Shown here one piece after another: positions 8,963-17,988 of a DNA stretch of 64,000 bases (positions are counted from its first letter, which is position 1; each line of letters begins with the position of its first letter). The notes beneath the pieces are model-generated. The model worked only from the letters and a program-made list of their open reading frames with translations. It searched no databases and had not been told where the DNA came from. The stretch is from contig JAEEKX010000039.1 of NCBI GenBank assembly GCA_016288655.1, positions 42,553-106,552 of the forward strand, written 5' to 3'. The position numbers were made by a program, and so were the translations under genes. Source of the DNA: Bacteroidales bacterium (GTDB taxonomy: Bacteria; Bacteroidota; Bacteroidia; Bacteroidales; WCHB1-69).

Positions 8963-11900
8963 TTAGAATGCATTCAAGTCGGTAGGACGCATAGCAGCGA
9001 AGAACTTAAGCGTACGTTCACCAATGCCAGGTGCGTTGACATGAATAATGTAGATGCCGCTGGCGATCGGGATGTTGGCGGAGTTCTTCATATCCCAATC
9101 CACATAGGTAGTTGCGTCACCCTTGGTCAATCTGCGTACCAAGATGCCGCTGACCGTATAGATGGAGATGGTGACAGACTTGGCACCGTCTTCGTACGAA
9201 GGCAGGTTGACGATCTTCACATAGTTCTCCAACGCGGAACCTTCGTAGGTGGAGTAACCGTAGTACGGGTTCGGGACAATGTTGATCTTGTCGAGGATGC
9301 TCTCGTGGGTGCTCTCCTGAGCAGTCTGCACTGCGATGTTCTTCGTGGTGAAGCTGTACATCGGGTAGTTGTCGTTCTCCAAGGAGGCAGGGCCTTGACC
9401 CTGACCGGCGGAGTAACGCATGTACGGACGGCTGACACGCAACTTGATGGTCACGTCGTTGGACAGCCACTCACTTTCATGCATTTCGGCAGGCATCGGG
9501 ATGCTGGTCCACATCACATTGCTGAAGAGTTGCATCTTTCTGTTCATACGGGTCTGGTTGGACAGATCGGTTTCGTTCACGAAAGTGCTGAACTTGTTCA
9601 TCAGCCATTGACCTTCGTCGTACGCACCGCAGTCCTTGTCACTTTCGAACGAACGATTGATGTTGCTGACGTTCGGTCTCATGACCACAGAGTTGGTGTT
9701 ACCGGTGCTACCCACGATATAGATGTAGTGCTTGCCGCCCCAGCACGGGTTGGTGTAATAAGTGCCGTAGGAATCCGGGTAGTTGGCATAGAGATAATCG
9801 TAGGTGGGCTGGTCGATAGGATCGCCATTTTCGTCCACTGCGAAAATATTGGTGGGGTTGAAGAGCATGTCGTTACCGTTGTTGTCCGGGTCGGAGGAGT
9901 TCTCAGCGAACATGATGTTCAGGCGCTGACCGGTTTCAACGTTGATGGCATAGCCCGGGAACCAACCCATGCCATAACCCGTACCATCGGGATTACCGTT
10001 CTTGTCAACGGATTCGTGTTTTCTGGGCTCATGAGCGATGGCACCACCTTCCGATTTGGTGCGGTCATCGCAGGATTCGAGAACCACGCAACGGGTCCAC
10101 TTGTCTTTATCGGGAGTGAGCACGATATCGACGGAGTAGAGGTTGGTCATGGTCTGGTTGAAACCAGGCGAACAGTTGGTGGTACCCATCGTAGTAACAA
10201 GCCAATAAGCCGGGTCCGGAACCGGAGCGTCAGCGGCGCGGTTGTTATCGGGGACAATGAACTTAGCCATCGGGCCACCAGCGTACGGAGAACTCAATAC
10301 ATAAGGTGCCCAAGTTCCACCGAGAACACCTTCAAACTGAGCCAGCGGGTCTTTCCATGCACGAGCCGACCAGGTGCTGGTTGTGAGCGTACCAGGAGCC
10401 ATCAACATGAAGAAGTCTTCTGTTTTCCATTTGGCATATTCATCTTCAACACCATCCTGGACACCAGGAGCATCGTCCCACGGACCGGCTTCTTGGATAC
10501 CTGCACGGATCCAGTTGTCGGGATAGTCACCATCGACATCCACAACACCACCCAACCACGGTTTGGTTTCATCAGCATAGGTGATTTCCGCACCTAAGAA
10601 GTCAACCTGAGCATAACGGCTGAGATTTTTATAATTATTGCCACCATTCTTGGCCACATATTCGGCTAAGTTATCCTGATGGATGGCAAACTGGTAGTTG
10701 AGGATATTGACGGAAATACCAAATTCAGGAAGGAGTTGTTCATTGTTGACGGAGATGGAGGTCTGGGATTCGATTTCCATCGGGAATCCTTTATCATCAA
10801 TCATCACGTCGCCGTTTTCGTCAACCACCTGAAGAATCCAAGTGGCTTCTTCGGAAAGTTGGTCAAGTGTGTCAACGAATTTCAACACATAGTCGTTGGG
10901 CTGAATCTTCAACGGGTTGACAACCTTGACAGCGATAGGACCGTGGTCGTTCTTGTAGGTGACATGATCGACGGAGCCATTGGCAAGAATCTGATCGCGG
11001 GTCTCGTCGGTGATGTCGAGGAAGAAGCCGCCATTGCCCTGACCTTCAATACGGGTGATCATCGGCTGGGTACCATATTCGCAGTTGGCGACGGTACCAC
11101 CGTTTTCAGGAGTCGGATCATGCGGGATGCCCACATAAGGAGCGCCGCTGTTTTCTTTGTCACCGATGTTTCTACGACCAGCAAGGAAAGGAGTCTTCTG
11201 ACCTTCCAGACCATGGTCGGAGTTGGCTGCAATAGAGAAGGGCCAATAGTTGTTGTAAGCGTAAGCCAGAACCAGGAAGTAGTACTTCTTGTGGTTGATC
11301 AACTGGGTGGAGGTGGTAGCGAACTTATCTTCGGTGACCACGAAGGAGTGACGGATACCGAGGTTCTCGCCATCGACCATCAGATGCGGGGCAGAGGTGC
11401 CTATTGCATCGTCGTGGGTCCAGTTGACCAACTGGCTGGCTTCGTTCTGGATATCGCACTGGGCGATCAGACGAACCTTGTTCAAGTCTCCAATATCGGT
11501 GACGCTAACGTCAGCGGCAGCGCACTGATAAATCAAATAACCCTCGAAACGGTAGTGGTTGTCGAATTCGATAGTGTCGAAAGTGGAGACGTCGTGAGAC
11601 TGAAGAACGAAGGTGTCGATGCCGGAGATCGTGCACCAAATAGTGTCATAGACAGTGGTGTAGGTTTCGTCAACTCTATCAACCGGAATGGCCGGGTCTT
11701 CTTCTTCGTATTGTTCAGCGTAGTTGTTGCTGGTCTCAAGGTTGGTGAGGTAAAGGATCAATTGGTTGTTCAATTCTTCGATGGTGACGGTAGGAGCATC
11801 CGGACCGTCAAGGACCTTGAAGCAGTTCTCGAAAAGGGACTGACACTTGTCGTCGGCCACTTTCAAAGCATCGACGGATGCCTGGGCGCCACCGCTCGTA

Positions 11901-13636
11901 GCGCGAGCCCACGGAATACCGACGGTGATGTAGTTGACGGCACCGGCTTTCAAGGTGAAGGGGCCTGCGGACTGCATGAAACGGCGGTCGGCGGGAGCGT
12001 TGCCCACGGCACTTTCAGTCCAGCCTTCAGCGGAGAAGTTATAAGAGCTCGGATCGGGAACCACGCCCATCGTACCCCAGTTACAGGGGTCGGAAAGGCC
12101 GGGGAACATGAAGTCGCAGTCGAGGTCGCTGGCACCGTTCTGCGGGTGAGCGTTGGCACCATACTTCATCTTCAAGTTGTCAGCCCAGATACCGCGCAAC
12201 ATATTATAATAGCCGTATGCGACTTCGGGGTCGCCGACTACGGAATTGTCGTTGTTGTGATAGACGAAACGTCTCATACCGAAACGCTCGTTATCTTTAA
12301 TACCATCACCAAAGTTCACACCGTTGATGGCTTCTGCACGGATCATGACAAGAGAGTCAACAATCATTTCGTGGGCTTCAGTGGCATTCGGAGCAGGATC
12401 CCAAGAGAAGAGACCCAGGGTACCGTTGTTCGTCACGATGTCGCAATTTCCATTCATGGTCGGACCATATTCTGCACGGCCGTTGAAGGAGGGGTTGTCA
12501 TATCCATCGGGATCGAGATAGGGTCCTTGGAAGAAGTCAACACCGACCGCAGGCGGTTGGTTGCCGTAGTGCTGGGCCAGACCTTGACCATCAACGTTAC
12601 GGCCATTGTAGCAGTAACCCAAACCACGTGCGACGTCACAACCCACATAGTCGTCATCGGCCCAACCCAAGTCGGGGTCAACCCACTGTGAGAAGTAGGT
12701 CTTAGTCAAGTCGTAAGTGGAACGGTTGATGATCTCGTAGGAGTAGAAGGTCATGTTGTTCAACTCGTCGTTGGTGGAGAAACCGAATGCCTGGGCACGG
12801 ATTTCAAGACCGATAGGCTCACCCTGGGATTCGGTGTGCGGGCCGCCCTTATCGTTGAATATCCAGTAGAGGGTGGCGTCGCCTTTCAAGACGTGGTCGG
12901 CATAGACCATACCTTTGGAGATACCCATTCTCTCTTCGGGAGTCTTCGGCAGTTGGTCGGCAGCAGCCAATGCACGGTTCTTTTCAGTCCACGGACAGAG
13001 GTCGTTGTCGATGTCGTAGTAAGGATAGTCACCGTTTTCGGGATTGTAGTCACCGTCGCCGTCATTGTCGTAGAACGGAGCCAAGTAGTAGGACTGTCCG
13101 GCGGAGAGATCCATCGGGTGGGCAGGCCAGTTACGGATGGAGTTCGGCATGACATAGTCGGCGTTCATCCAGTTGGCGATGTGGTTTTCGACCTCAGCAC
13201 GGGTGATGGGGAAGTGCTTGTCGTATGCGGCGCAGGTCTCCTGGGTGACGGAAGCACCGTTCAGGGTCAGAGGACCCGTCCAGAAGTCATCACCTCTTTG
13301 ACGGAATCTCACGGCGGCCAACTTCAGCACGTCGTTGATATCCATACCACCGATCCAAAGAGCGGCGGCGAACATGGAAGTCTTGCCGGAGCCGTAAGGC
13401 ACCTCGTACTGTGCGATTTCATTGAACCACATGGTACCGTTCGTCTCCAGGTAAGCTCTGACATTGTTGACCGTAAGTTCGTTGGAGTTGGTAGCCGGCA
13501 AGCAGGTGGAAGCCGCACGAGGAGTCATGCTCCGCGGAGTGGCCGTACCGCCTTTGTACTTTTCAGCATGCAACGAACTGACGGCAAGCATCAATCCTGC
13601 TAAAAATAAAATCTTAAAGGTGTTTTTCATATTCAT
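8963..13636 (-). CDS. Large (1557 aa) secreted protein with C-terminal sorting-like / FlgD-Ig-like domain
   Basis: Signal peptide MNMKNTFKILFLAGLMLAVSSLHA; C-terminus IVPNPYYGYSTYEGS...VTISIYTVSGILVRRLTKGD...IPIASGIYIIHVNAPGIGERTLKFFAAM. Confidence 0.8.
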   Translation of the reverse strand: MNMKNTFKILFLAGLMLAVSSLHAEKYKGGTATPRSMTPRAASTCLPATNSNELTVNNVRAYLETNGTMWFNEIAQYEVPYGSGKTSMFAAALWIGGMDINDVLKLAAVRFRQRGDDFWTGPLTLNGASVTQETCAAYDKHFPITRAEVENHIANWMNADYVMPNSIRNWPAHPMDLSAGQSYYLAPFYDNDGDGDYNPENGDYPYYDIDNDLCPWTEKNRALAAADQLPKTPEERMGISKGMVYADHVLKGDATLYWIFNDKGGPHTESQGEPIGLEIRAQAFGFSTNDELNNMTFYSYEIINRSTYDLTKTYFSQWVDPDLGWADDDYVGCDVARGLGYCYNGRNVDGQGLAQHYGNQPPAVGVDFFQGPYLDPDGYDNPSFNGRAEYGPTMNGNCDIVTNNGTLGLFSWDPAPNATEAHEMIVDSLVMIRAEAINGVNFGDGIKDNERFGMRRFVYHNNDNSVVGDPEVAYGYYNMLRGIWADNLKMKYGANAHPQNGASDLDCDFMFPGLSDPCNWGTMGVVPDPSSYNFSAEGWTESAVGNAPADRRFMQSAGPFTLKAGAVNYITVGIPWARATSGGAQASVDALKVADDKCQSLFENCFKVLDGPDAPTVTIEELNNQLILYLTNLETSNNYAEQYEEEDPAIPVDRVDETYTTVYDTIWCTISGIDTFVLQSHDVSTFDTIEFDNHYRFEGYLIYQCAAADVSVTDIGDLNKVRLIAQCDIQNEASQLVNWTHDDAIGTSAPHLMVDGENLGIRHSFVVTEDKFATTSTQLINHKKYYFLVLAYAYNNYWPFSIAANSDHGLEGQKTPFLAGRRNIGDKENSGAPYVGIPHDPTPENGGTVANCEYGTQPMITRIEGQGNGGFFLDITDETRDQILANGSVDHVTYKNDHGPIAVKVVNPLKIQPNDYVLKFVDTLDQLSEEATWILQVVDENGDVMIDDKGFPMEIESQTSISVNNEQLLPEFGISVNILNYQFAIHQDNLAEYVAKNGGNNYKNLSRYAQVDFLGAEITYADETKPWLGGVVDVDGDYPDNWIRAGIQEAGPWDDAPGVQDGVEDEYAKWKTEDFFMLMAPGTLTTSTWSARAWKDPLAQFEGVLGGTWAPYVLSSPYAGGPMAKFIVPDNNRAADAPVPDPAYWLVTTMGTTNCSPGFNQTMTNLYSVDIVLTPDKDKWTRCVVLESCDDRTKSEGGAIAHEPRKHESVDKNGNPDGTGYGMGWFPGYAINVETGQRLNIMFAENSSDPDNNGNDMLFNPTNIFAVDENGDPIDQPTYDYLYANYPDSYGTYYTNPCWGGKHYIYIVGSTGNTNSVVMRPNVSNINRSFESDKDCGAYDEGQWLMNKFSTFVNETDLSNQTRMNRKMQLFSNVMWTSIPMPAEMHESEWLSNDVTIKLRVSRPYMRYSAGQGQGPASLENDNYPMYSFTTKNIAVQTAQESTHESILDKINIVPNPYYGYSTYEGSALENYVKIVNLPSYEDGAKSVTISIYTVSGILVRRLTKGDATTYVDWDMKNSANIPIASGIYIIHVNAPGIGERTLKFFAAMRPTDLNAF

Positions 13637-13658
13637 AATATTTTATTTCAACGGTGAA

Positions 13659-16600
13659 TTAAAATGAGAAATTGACACCCAGGCGGACACGGGTCGGCAT
13701 GGTGTAGTTGTACGGATCAGCAACTCTCATTCTGTAGTACCCAATGTAGGCGGCCACATCGACCTGAGAGTTGATCTGTTGTTGGTATTCGTTGGCGGTG
13801 AGGTAACCATCGTCATCGGCATTACCGGTGTATTGATAAACATAGATGACGTTCTTGAAGTTGAACAGGTTCATCACATCGAGATAGACATTGAGGAAGG
13901 CCTGCTTGGTGGGCTTGCCAGTCTCTTCGTCTTTCTTGAGGTTGAGGACGAAGGTCTTGTCAACGCGGATATCGCACTGGAAGATCCACGGCATGTTGGA
14001 ACCGTTGATGGTACCGGTAAGTTGGCTCTTACCAACGCCGAGGATGGAGGAGTAGGGCTTGCTGGAACGGCTGTAGGGCAGACCTGAACCGGCGGAGAAG
14101 TTGATGTTGACACCGAAGTTCTCCAACCATCTGATCTCTCTGGAGGTGGTGCCATCCTTAGAAACCTTTGTGGATGTGGGTCCTTTGTAATCAGTACCCA
14201 TGCCAAAGCGGTAGTCGATGTTGGCGCTCAGTTTGTGACGCTGGTCGAAACTGAGGTTGGTAAGGGTTCTGAGGTTCGGCTGACCGGAGGCGATGATGGC
14301 CAAACTGGAGGTCTCGCTGGAACCGGTACCCTTGGCGAACTGGAGGGTGTAACTGGCACGCAGGGTCACGTTTCTGGTACGGCGAAGGTCGTAGCCGACG
14401 GTGAAGCCTTGAACGGTACCGAAGTCGATGTTGTCGTAAGAATAGTAGGTGGAGGGATAAGCACCGGTGTAACGGTAGCACTGCACCTGATCACGTTTTT
14501 CGGAATAGTAAGCGGAGAGGCTGATGGCGGAGTTCTCGCCGATTGCCTGACGGAAACCGATTTCGTAGTCGATGCTCTTGGAAGGTTTCAGACTCGGGTT
14601 GTTGATGACGTTGTTCTGGTTGGAACCGAGTTTTTCAACCCAGAGGTAGCTGATAGGATCGAGACGGAGGTCGGAGGGACGCACGGTGATAATGTTGTAG
14701 TGTGCGTAGAAGAGGGATTTGCTGGAGACGTTGAAGGAGAAGGAGAGACGAGGCATCACGGACCATTGGGGTTCGTATTTGGAGAAGGCGGAACCTTCAA
14801 CTTTGGATACTGCCGTCTCGTTGAGTTCGTTCTTCAGGATCGGGCCGCCGGTGGCACCCAACACGGTGGAGGGGTCGGTGACGACGGCACCTTCAGAGTC
14901 GTACCAGTTGTGACCCTTACGGTAGGCAACGATGCTGGCGTTGTCGGGGTCGAGGGTCTTGTCGAGTTGGTTGACATAGACTACCCAATCGTCTTCGGCG
15001 TTGGAGGCGACATCATAGACATCGCGAACTTCGCCGACCTTGTATGCCTCACGGAAGAGGTAGGGGTCATTCAACACATACTGGTTAGCGTCGAAACGGT
15101 CAACACGCAAGCCGATGTTGAACATCATCGTGTTGATGGAGAACTTATCCTGGATGTACATGGCCATGTAGATAGGTTCGTAGGCACCGACGTTGTAAAG
15201 TTTGTCACCGTATTTGTCGGTCTTGTTGAAGAAGTCGTTGATGTCGGTCTTCTTGGTGTATTTCTTGGTGCCGGTGTAGTCATATCCATAATAAGATATA
15301 TAGGTAGAACCACCATTGAAGAGTTCTTCGGGGGAGAACATGCTCAGGGAGAACTGGTCGGGCGACATATTGTCGATGTCGATCCAGTCTTTACCATCGG
15401 GGTCAAGGCCGAGGGACTTACGGAGATTGCGGTCGAAAGTCGTCTGGGCTTCGGCGTCGAAATATCTGTCGTACATGACAGTGTCATCACCGACGATGTA
15501 GGGATGATCCGTATCAAGTTCGCTGATGTGGTAGTTGGCGCTGCTTCTCATCAAGGTCCAGAGCCCGTAAGGAGAGACGCCGAAGGAACGGTTGGTACGT
15601 TTCTCAAAGATGTAACCCAACTTAAAGTCGTGGTTCTTGATGGTCAGGGACAAACTGGCGTTGGCGCCGATCTGGTCCTCAGCGGATTTGCTGTAGGAAC
15701 CACGCACAGTACCGGGAGCCTGGAAGAGGCTATAGACTGCGTCCGGAGAGTCGCCGTTGAGCAGAGCACCGAACTGCTGGTAGAGGGTCTTGTTGTAAGG
15801 AATCACACCGAAGTATTCGTAGATGGTCTCGGGAGAGTAGGTGTCAGTGAATGTGGTGACGTAAGGAGTAAGGTCAGGGTTGGTGTTGAGCGACTGGTCA
15901 TTGCTGCCGAACGGGATGGGGCTGAACTCCACGATGGAGTCGTAGATGTTGGCAAGAATGTTCATGTCGTAGTACCTGATGGAGTCAATGGTGATGTCGC
16001 CGCGTTGGAAAGCCATGGCCTTAGTGCTCTTGAAGTAGCCAATGTGGCCATAGTTGAATAAGTTGTCCTTATGGTTGACGTCACGGGTCCAGGTATCGTA
16101 GTGGGTGTAGTTGACGTTGATGTTATACATTATATTTTTAATAGCACTCGAATCGGACTTGAGGGGGATTCTGTGCTGGAGTCTCGCATTGACACGCCAG
16201 GTGTTGATTTGGCTTTGGCTGTTGTTGTGGGCGTTGAAGAGGGCGTAGTAGCTGTCTGACCAGTTTTTGTATCTGGTGAATTCGTACATGCCGCCAATGG
16301 AGAGACTGATGTTGTTGGTTTCACCGAAGAGGAAGTCGAGTTTACCTTGAAGGAGGTAGTTGAAGTTGCCGGCGTTGTCTCTTACACGCTGTTTGTGGAA
16401 GTTCTCTTCGTGGAGATATTCCGCGTTGGAGTAGTGGGCACCGAACTCGGTAGCGCTGTAGCGGTAGGGGTGTTGGATGAGGTAGTCGATGGTTTCGTCG
16501 TTGGCGCGCCAGGTGCCTCCGCGGGCGGGAGAACCGTCCTTGTCGTAACTGACATCTCCAGTGAGGAGGAAGCCGACGCGGGCGGGCTGGCCTTGTGCTT

Positions 16601-17378
16601 TGGGTTTGGCGAGCGGGCCGGTGAGGGAGACAGAACCGAGGAAGTTGTTGTAGCCATCAAGCGAACCCATCAACTCGACAGAGCCGTGGAGGTCTTTCGA
16701 GATGCCCTTGGTGGTGATGATGGTGAAGGAGTTACCGTCACCATACTCAGCGGGGATACCGCCCTGGATCAACTCGACCTGTTCGATGGATGCCATGGAG
16801 ACGCCGCCGGTACCACGAACGATCACACCGTCGATCATAGTTTTCTGACCGTCACCACGGTTACCACGCACGGACTGCATCTTACCGTCGATGGCGGTTA
16901 CACCAGCGGCAGTGGAGATGGCACCCGTAACATCGTGACCCGGCTGCTGACGCACCGCGCTAGCGTCAAGAATTGTCGTCGTCTTCGTGTTGTCCTGGTC
17001 AATCAGCGGGCGGACATAGATGATTTCGATACCGAGGTCAAGATCTTCTGCGCCGCAGGTGATCTGTGCATCCATGATCAAGGTAGAACCCGTGTACTGA
17101 ACATCTCTGATTGTTTTCTTTTTGCCGCATTGGCCCATCTCTGCGTCGAACACCAAGTCGTAGGTGCCGATGGACACACCATGCAGTTGGTAATTGCCTT
17201 CCGCATCGGTCATCGTGTAGTTTACATCATTACCCTCCTTTTGAAGTTGGACGTTGATGTATGGAAGCGCGACTCCGGTTTGGTCGGTGACCTTACCTTT
17301 AATGCCTTGAGCAGATGCAAAACTGCCGAGAAGGAAGACTGCCACAAGCGTCAAGAGTAACTTTTTTACCATAATCAA
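13659..17378 (-). CDS. TonB-dependent receptor with N-terminal carboxypeptidase-like regulatory domain
   Basis: QGIKGKVTDQTGVALPYINVQLQKEG...; plug VRGNRGDGQKTMIDGVIVRG...IEQVELIQGGIPAEYGDGNSFTIITTKG; C-terminal strand VRLGVNFSF. Confidence 0.92.
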   Translation of the reverse strand: MIMVKKLLLTLVAVFLLGSFASAQGIKGKVTDQTGVALPYINVQLQKEGNDVNYTMTDAEGNYQLHGVSIGTYDLVFDAEMGQCGKKKTIRDVQYTGSTLIMDAQITCGAEDLDLGIEIIYVRPLIDQDNTKTTTILDASAVRQQPGHDVTGAISTAAGVTAIDGKMQSVRGNRGDGQKTMIDGVIVRGTGGVSMASIEQVELIQGGIPAEYGDGNSFTIITTKGISKDLHGSVELMGSLDGYNNFLGSVSLTGPLAKPKAQGQPARVGFLLTGDVSYDKDGSPARGGTWRANDETIDYLIQHPYRYSATEFGAHYSNAEYLHEENFHKQRVRDNAGNFNYLLQGKLDFLFGETNNISLSIGGMYEFTRYKNWSDSYYALFNAHNNSQSQINTWRVNARLQHRIPLKSDSSAIKNIMYNINVNYTHYDTWTRDVNHKDNLFNYGHIGYFKSTKAMAFQRGDITIDSIRYYDMNILANIYDSIVEFSPIPFGSNDQSLNTNPDLTPYVTTFTDTYSPETIYEYFGVIPYNKTLYQQFGALLNGDSPDAVYSLFQAPGTVRGSYSKSAEDQIGANASLSLTIKNHDFKLGYIFEKRTNRSFGVSPYGLWTLMRSSANYHISELDTDHPYIVGDDTVMYDRYFDAEAQTTFDRNLRKSLGLDPDGKDWIDIDNMSPDQFSLSMFSPEELFNGGSTYISYYGYDYTGTKKYTKKTDINDFFNKTDKYGDKLYNVGAYEPIYMAMYIQDKFSINTMMFNIGLRVDRFDANQYVLNDPYLFREAYKVGEVRDVYDVASNAEDDWVVYVNQLDKTLDPDNASIVAYRKGHNWYDSEGAVVTDPSTVLGATGGPILKNELNETAVSKVEGSAFSKYEPQWSVMPRLSFSFNVSSKSLFYAHYNIITVRPSDLRLDPISYLWVEKLGSNQNNVINNPSLKPSKSIDYEIGFRQAIGENSAISLSAYYSEKRDQVQCYRYTGAYPSTYYSYDNIDFGTVQGFTVGYDLRRTRNVTLRASYTLQFAKGTGSSETSSLAIIASGQPNLRTLTNLSFDQRHKLSANIDYRFGMGTDYKGPTSTKVSKDGTTSREIRWLENFGVNINFSAGSGLPYSRSSKPYSSILGVGKSQLTGTINGSNMPWIFQCDIRVDKTFVLNLKKDEETGKPTKQAFLNVYLDVMNLFNFKNVIYVYQYTGNADDDGYLTANEYQQQINSQVDVAAYIGYYRMRVADPYNYTMPTRVRLGVNFSF

Positions 17379-17429
17379 ACTAATTTATATTAAACAATTA
17401 TTTTATTCTAAAATTAGCCCGCTAATTTA

Positions 17430-17437
17430 CAAAAATA
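17430..17437 (-). promoter_or_regulatory. -7 promoter element (TATTTTTG) for the TonB/1557-aa/PorV-like operon
   Basis: Minus strand TATTTTTG matches the Bacteroidetes TAnnTTTG consensus, about 50 nt upstream of the 17378 start. Confidence 0.55.
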
Positions 17438-17489
17438 TTACAAGCCGTACATTAGTATGGCTTCAATTTTTTCTTTTTTTTATAATCGC

Positions 17490-17882
17490 CTAAAAATCAG
17501 GTCTTTTTAAAATTATTGAATAAATGATTCCCTTTTTGATTTCATCTTCGTCGAATCGCAAATCGGTAATTTTTTCTTTCTCATTTTCAGTAGTTTGCGA
17601 GTAAACGTCTGAAGAAAAAGCATCGTTTTTCGGGGATTCCGCAAAAGAGGGCTTGCCGTTGGCATCCAACGTTTCATAGGTGAAAATTTCGCCGTTTTTC
17701 GGATAATTTTCCGCTTTTGACCGCAAATCCGATGGCGGAATCTCCTCTTCCTGCACAAATTCGTTCTCGGGTTCCTCCCCTATCGGATAGGGTTGGGGCT
17801 TGGGTTGCGGCGGGGGCGACTTCTTGGCTAAAACGAACGACGCCACCACGGACAAGATGATAAATATCAGTAATCCACTCAC
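17490..17882 (-). CDS. Small membrane-anchored hypothetical protein, probable GTG start
   Basis: [42 protein letters not shown]; the track start at 18059 lies inside mutS, whereas a GTG sits at 17880-17882 just after a TATTTTTG element on the minus strand. Confidence 0.55.
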   Translation of the reverse strand: MSGLLIFIILSVVASFVLAKKSPPPQPKPQPYPIGEEPENEFVQEEEIPPSDLRSKAENYPKNGEIFTYETLDANGKPSFAESPKNDAFSSDVYSQTTENEKEKITDLRFDEDEIKKGIIYSIILKRPDF

Positions 17883-17960
17883 GGTGATGTATTTTTGTTC
17901 AGGTTGCAAAAATACACTTTTTTTCCCAATCAGCGCGGCGGCGATTTTGCAAAAAGTCCG

Positions 17961-17968
17961 TATCTTTG
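17961..17968 (+). promoter_or_regulatory. -7 promoter element (TATCTTTG) of mutS
   Basis: TAnnTTTG consensus 20 bp upstream of the mutS ATG. Confidence 0.55.
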
Positions 17969-17988
17969 CGCCCGAAAAATCTACTACC

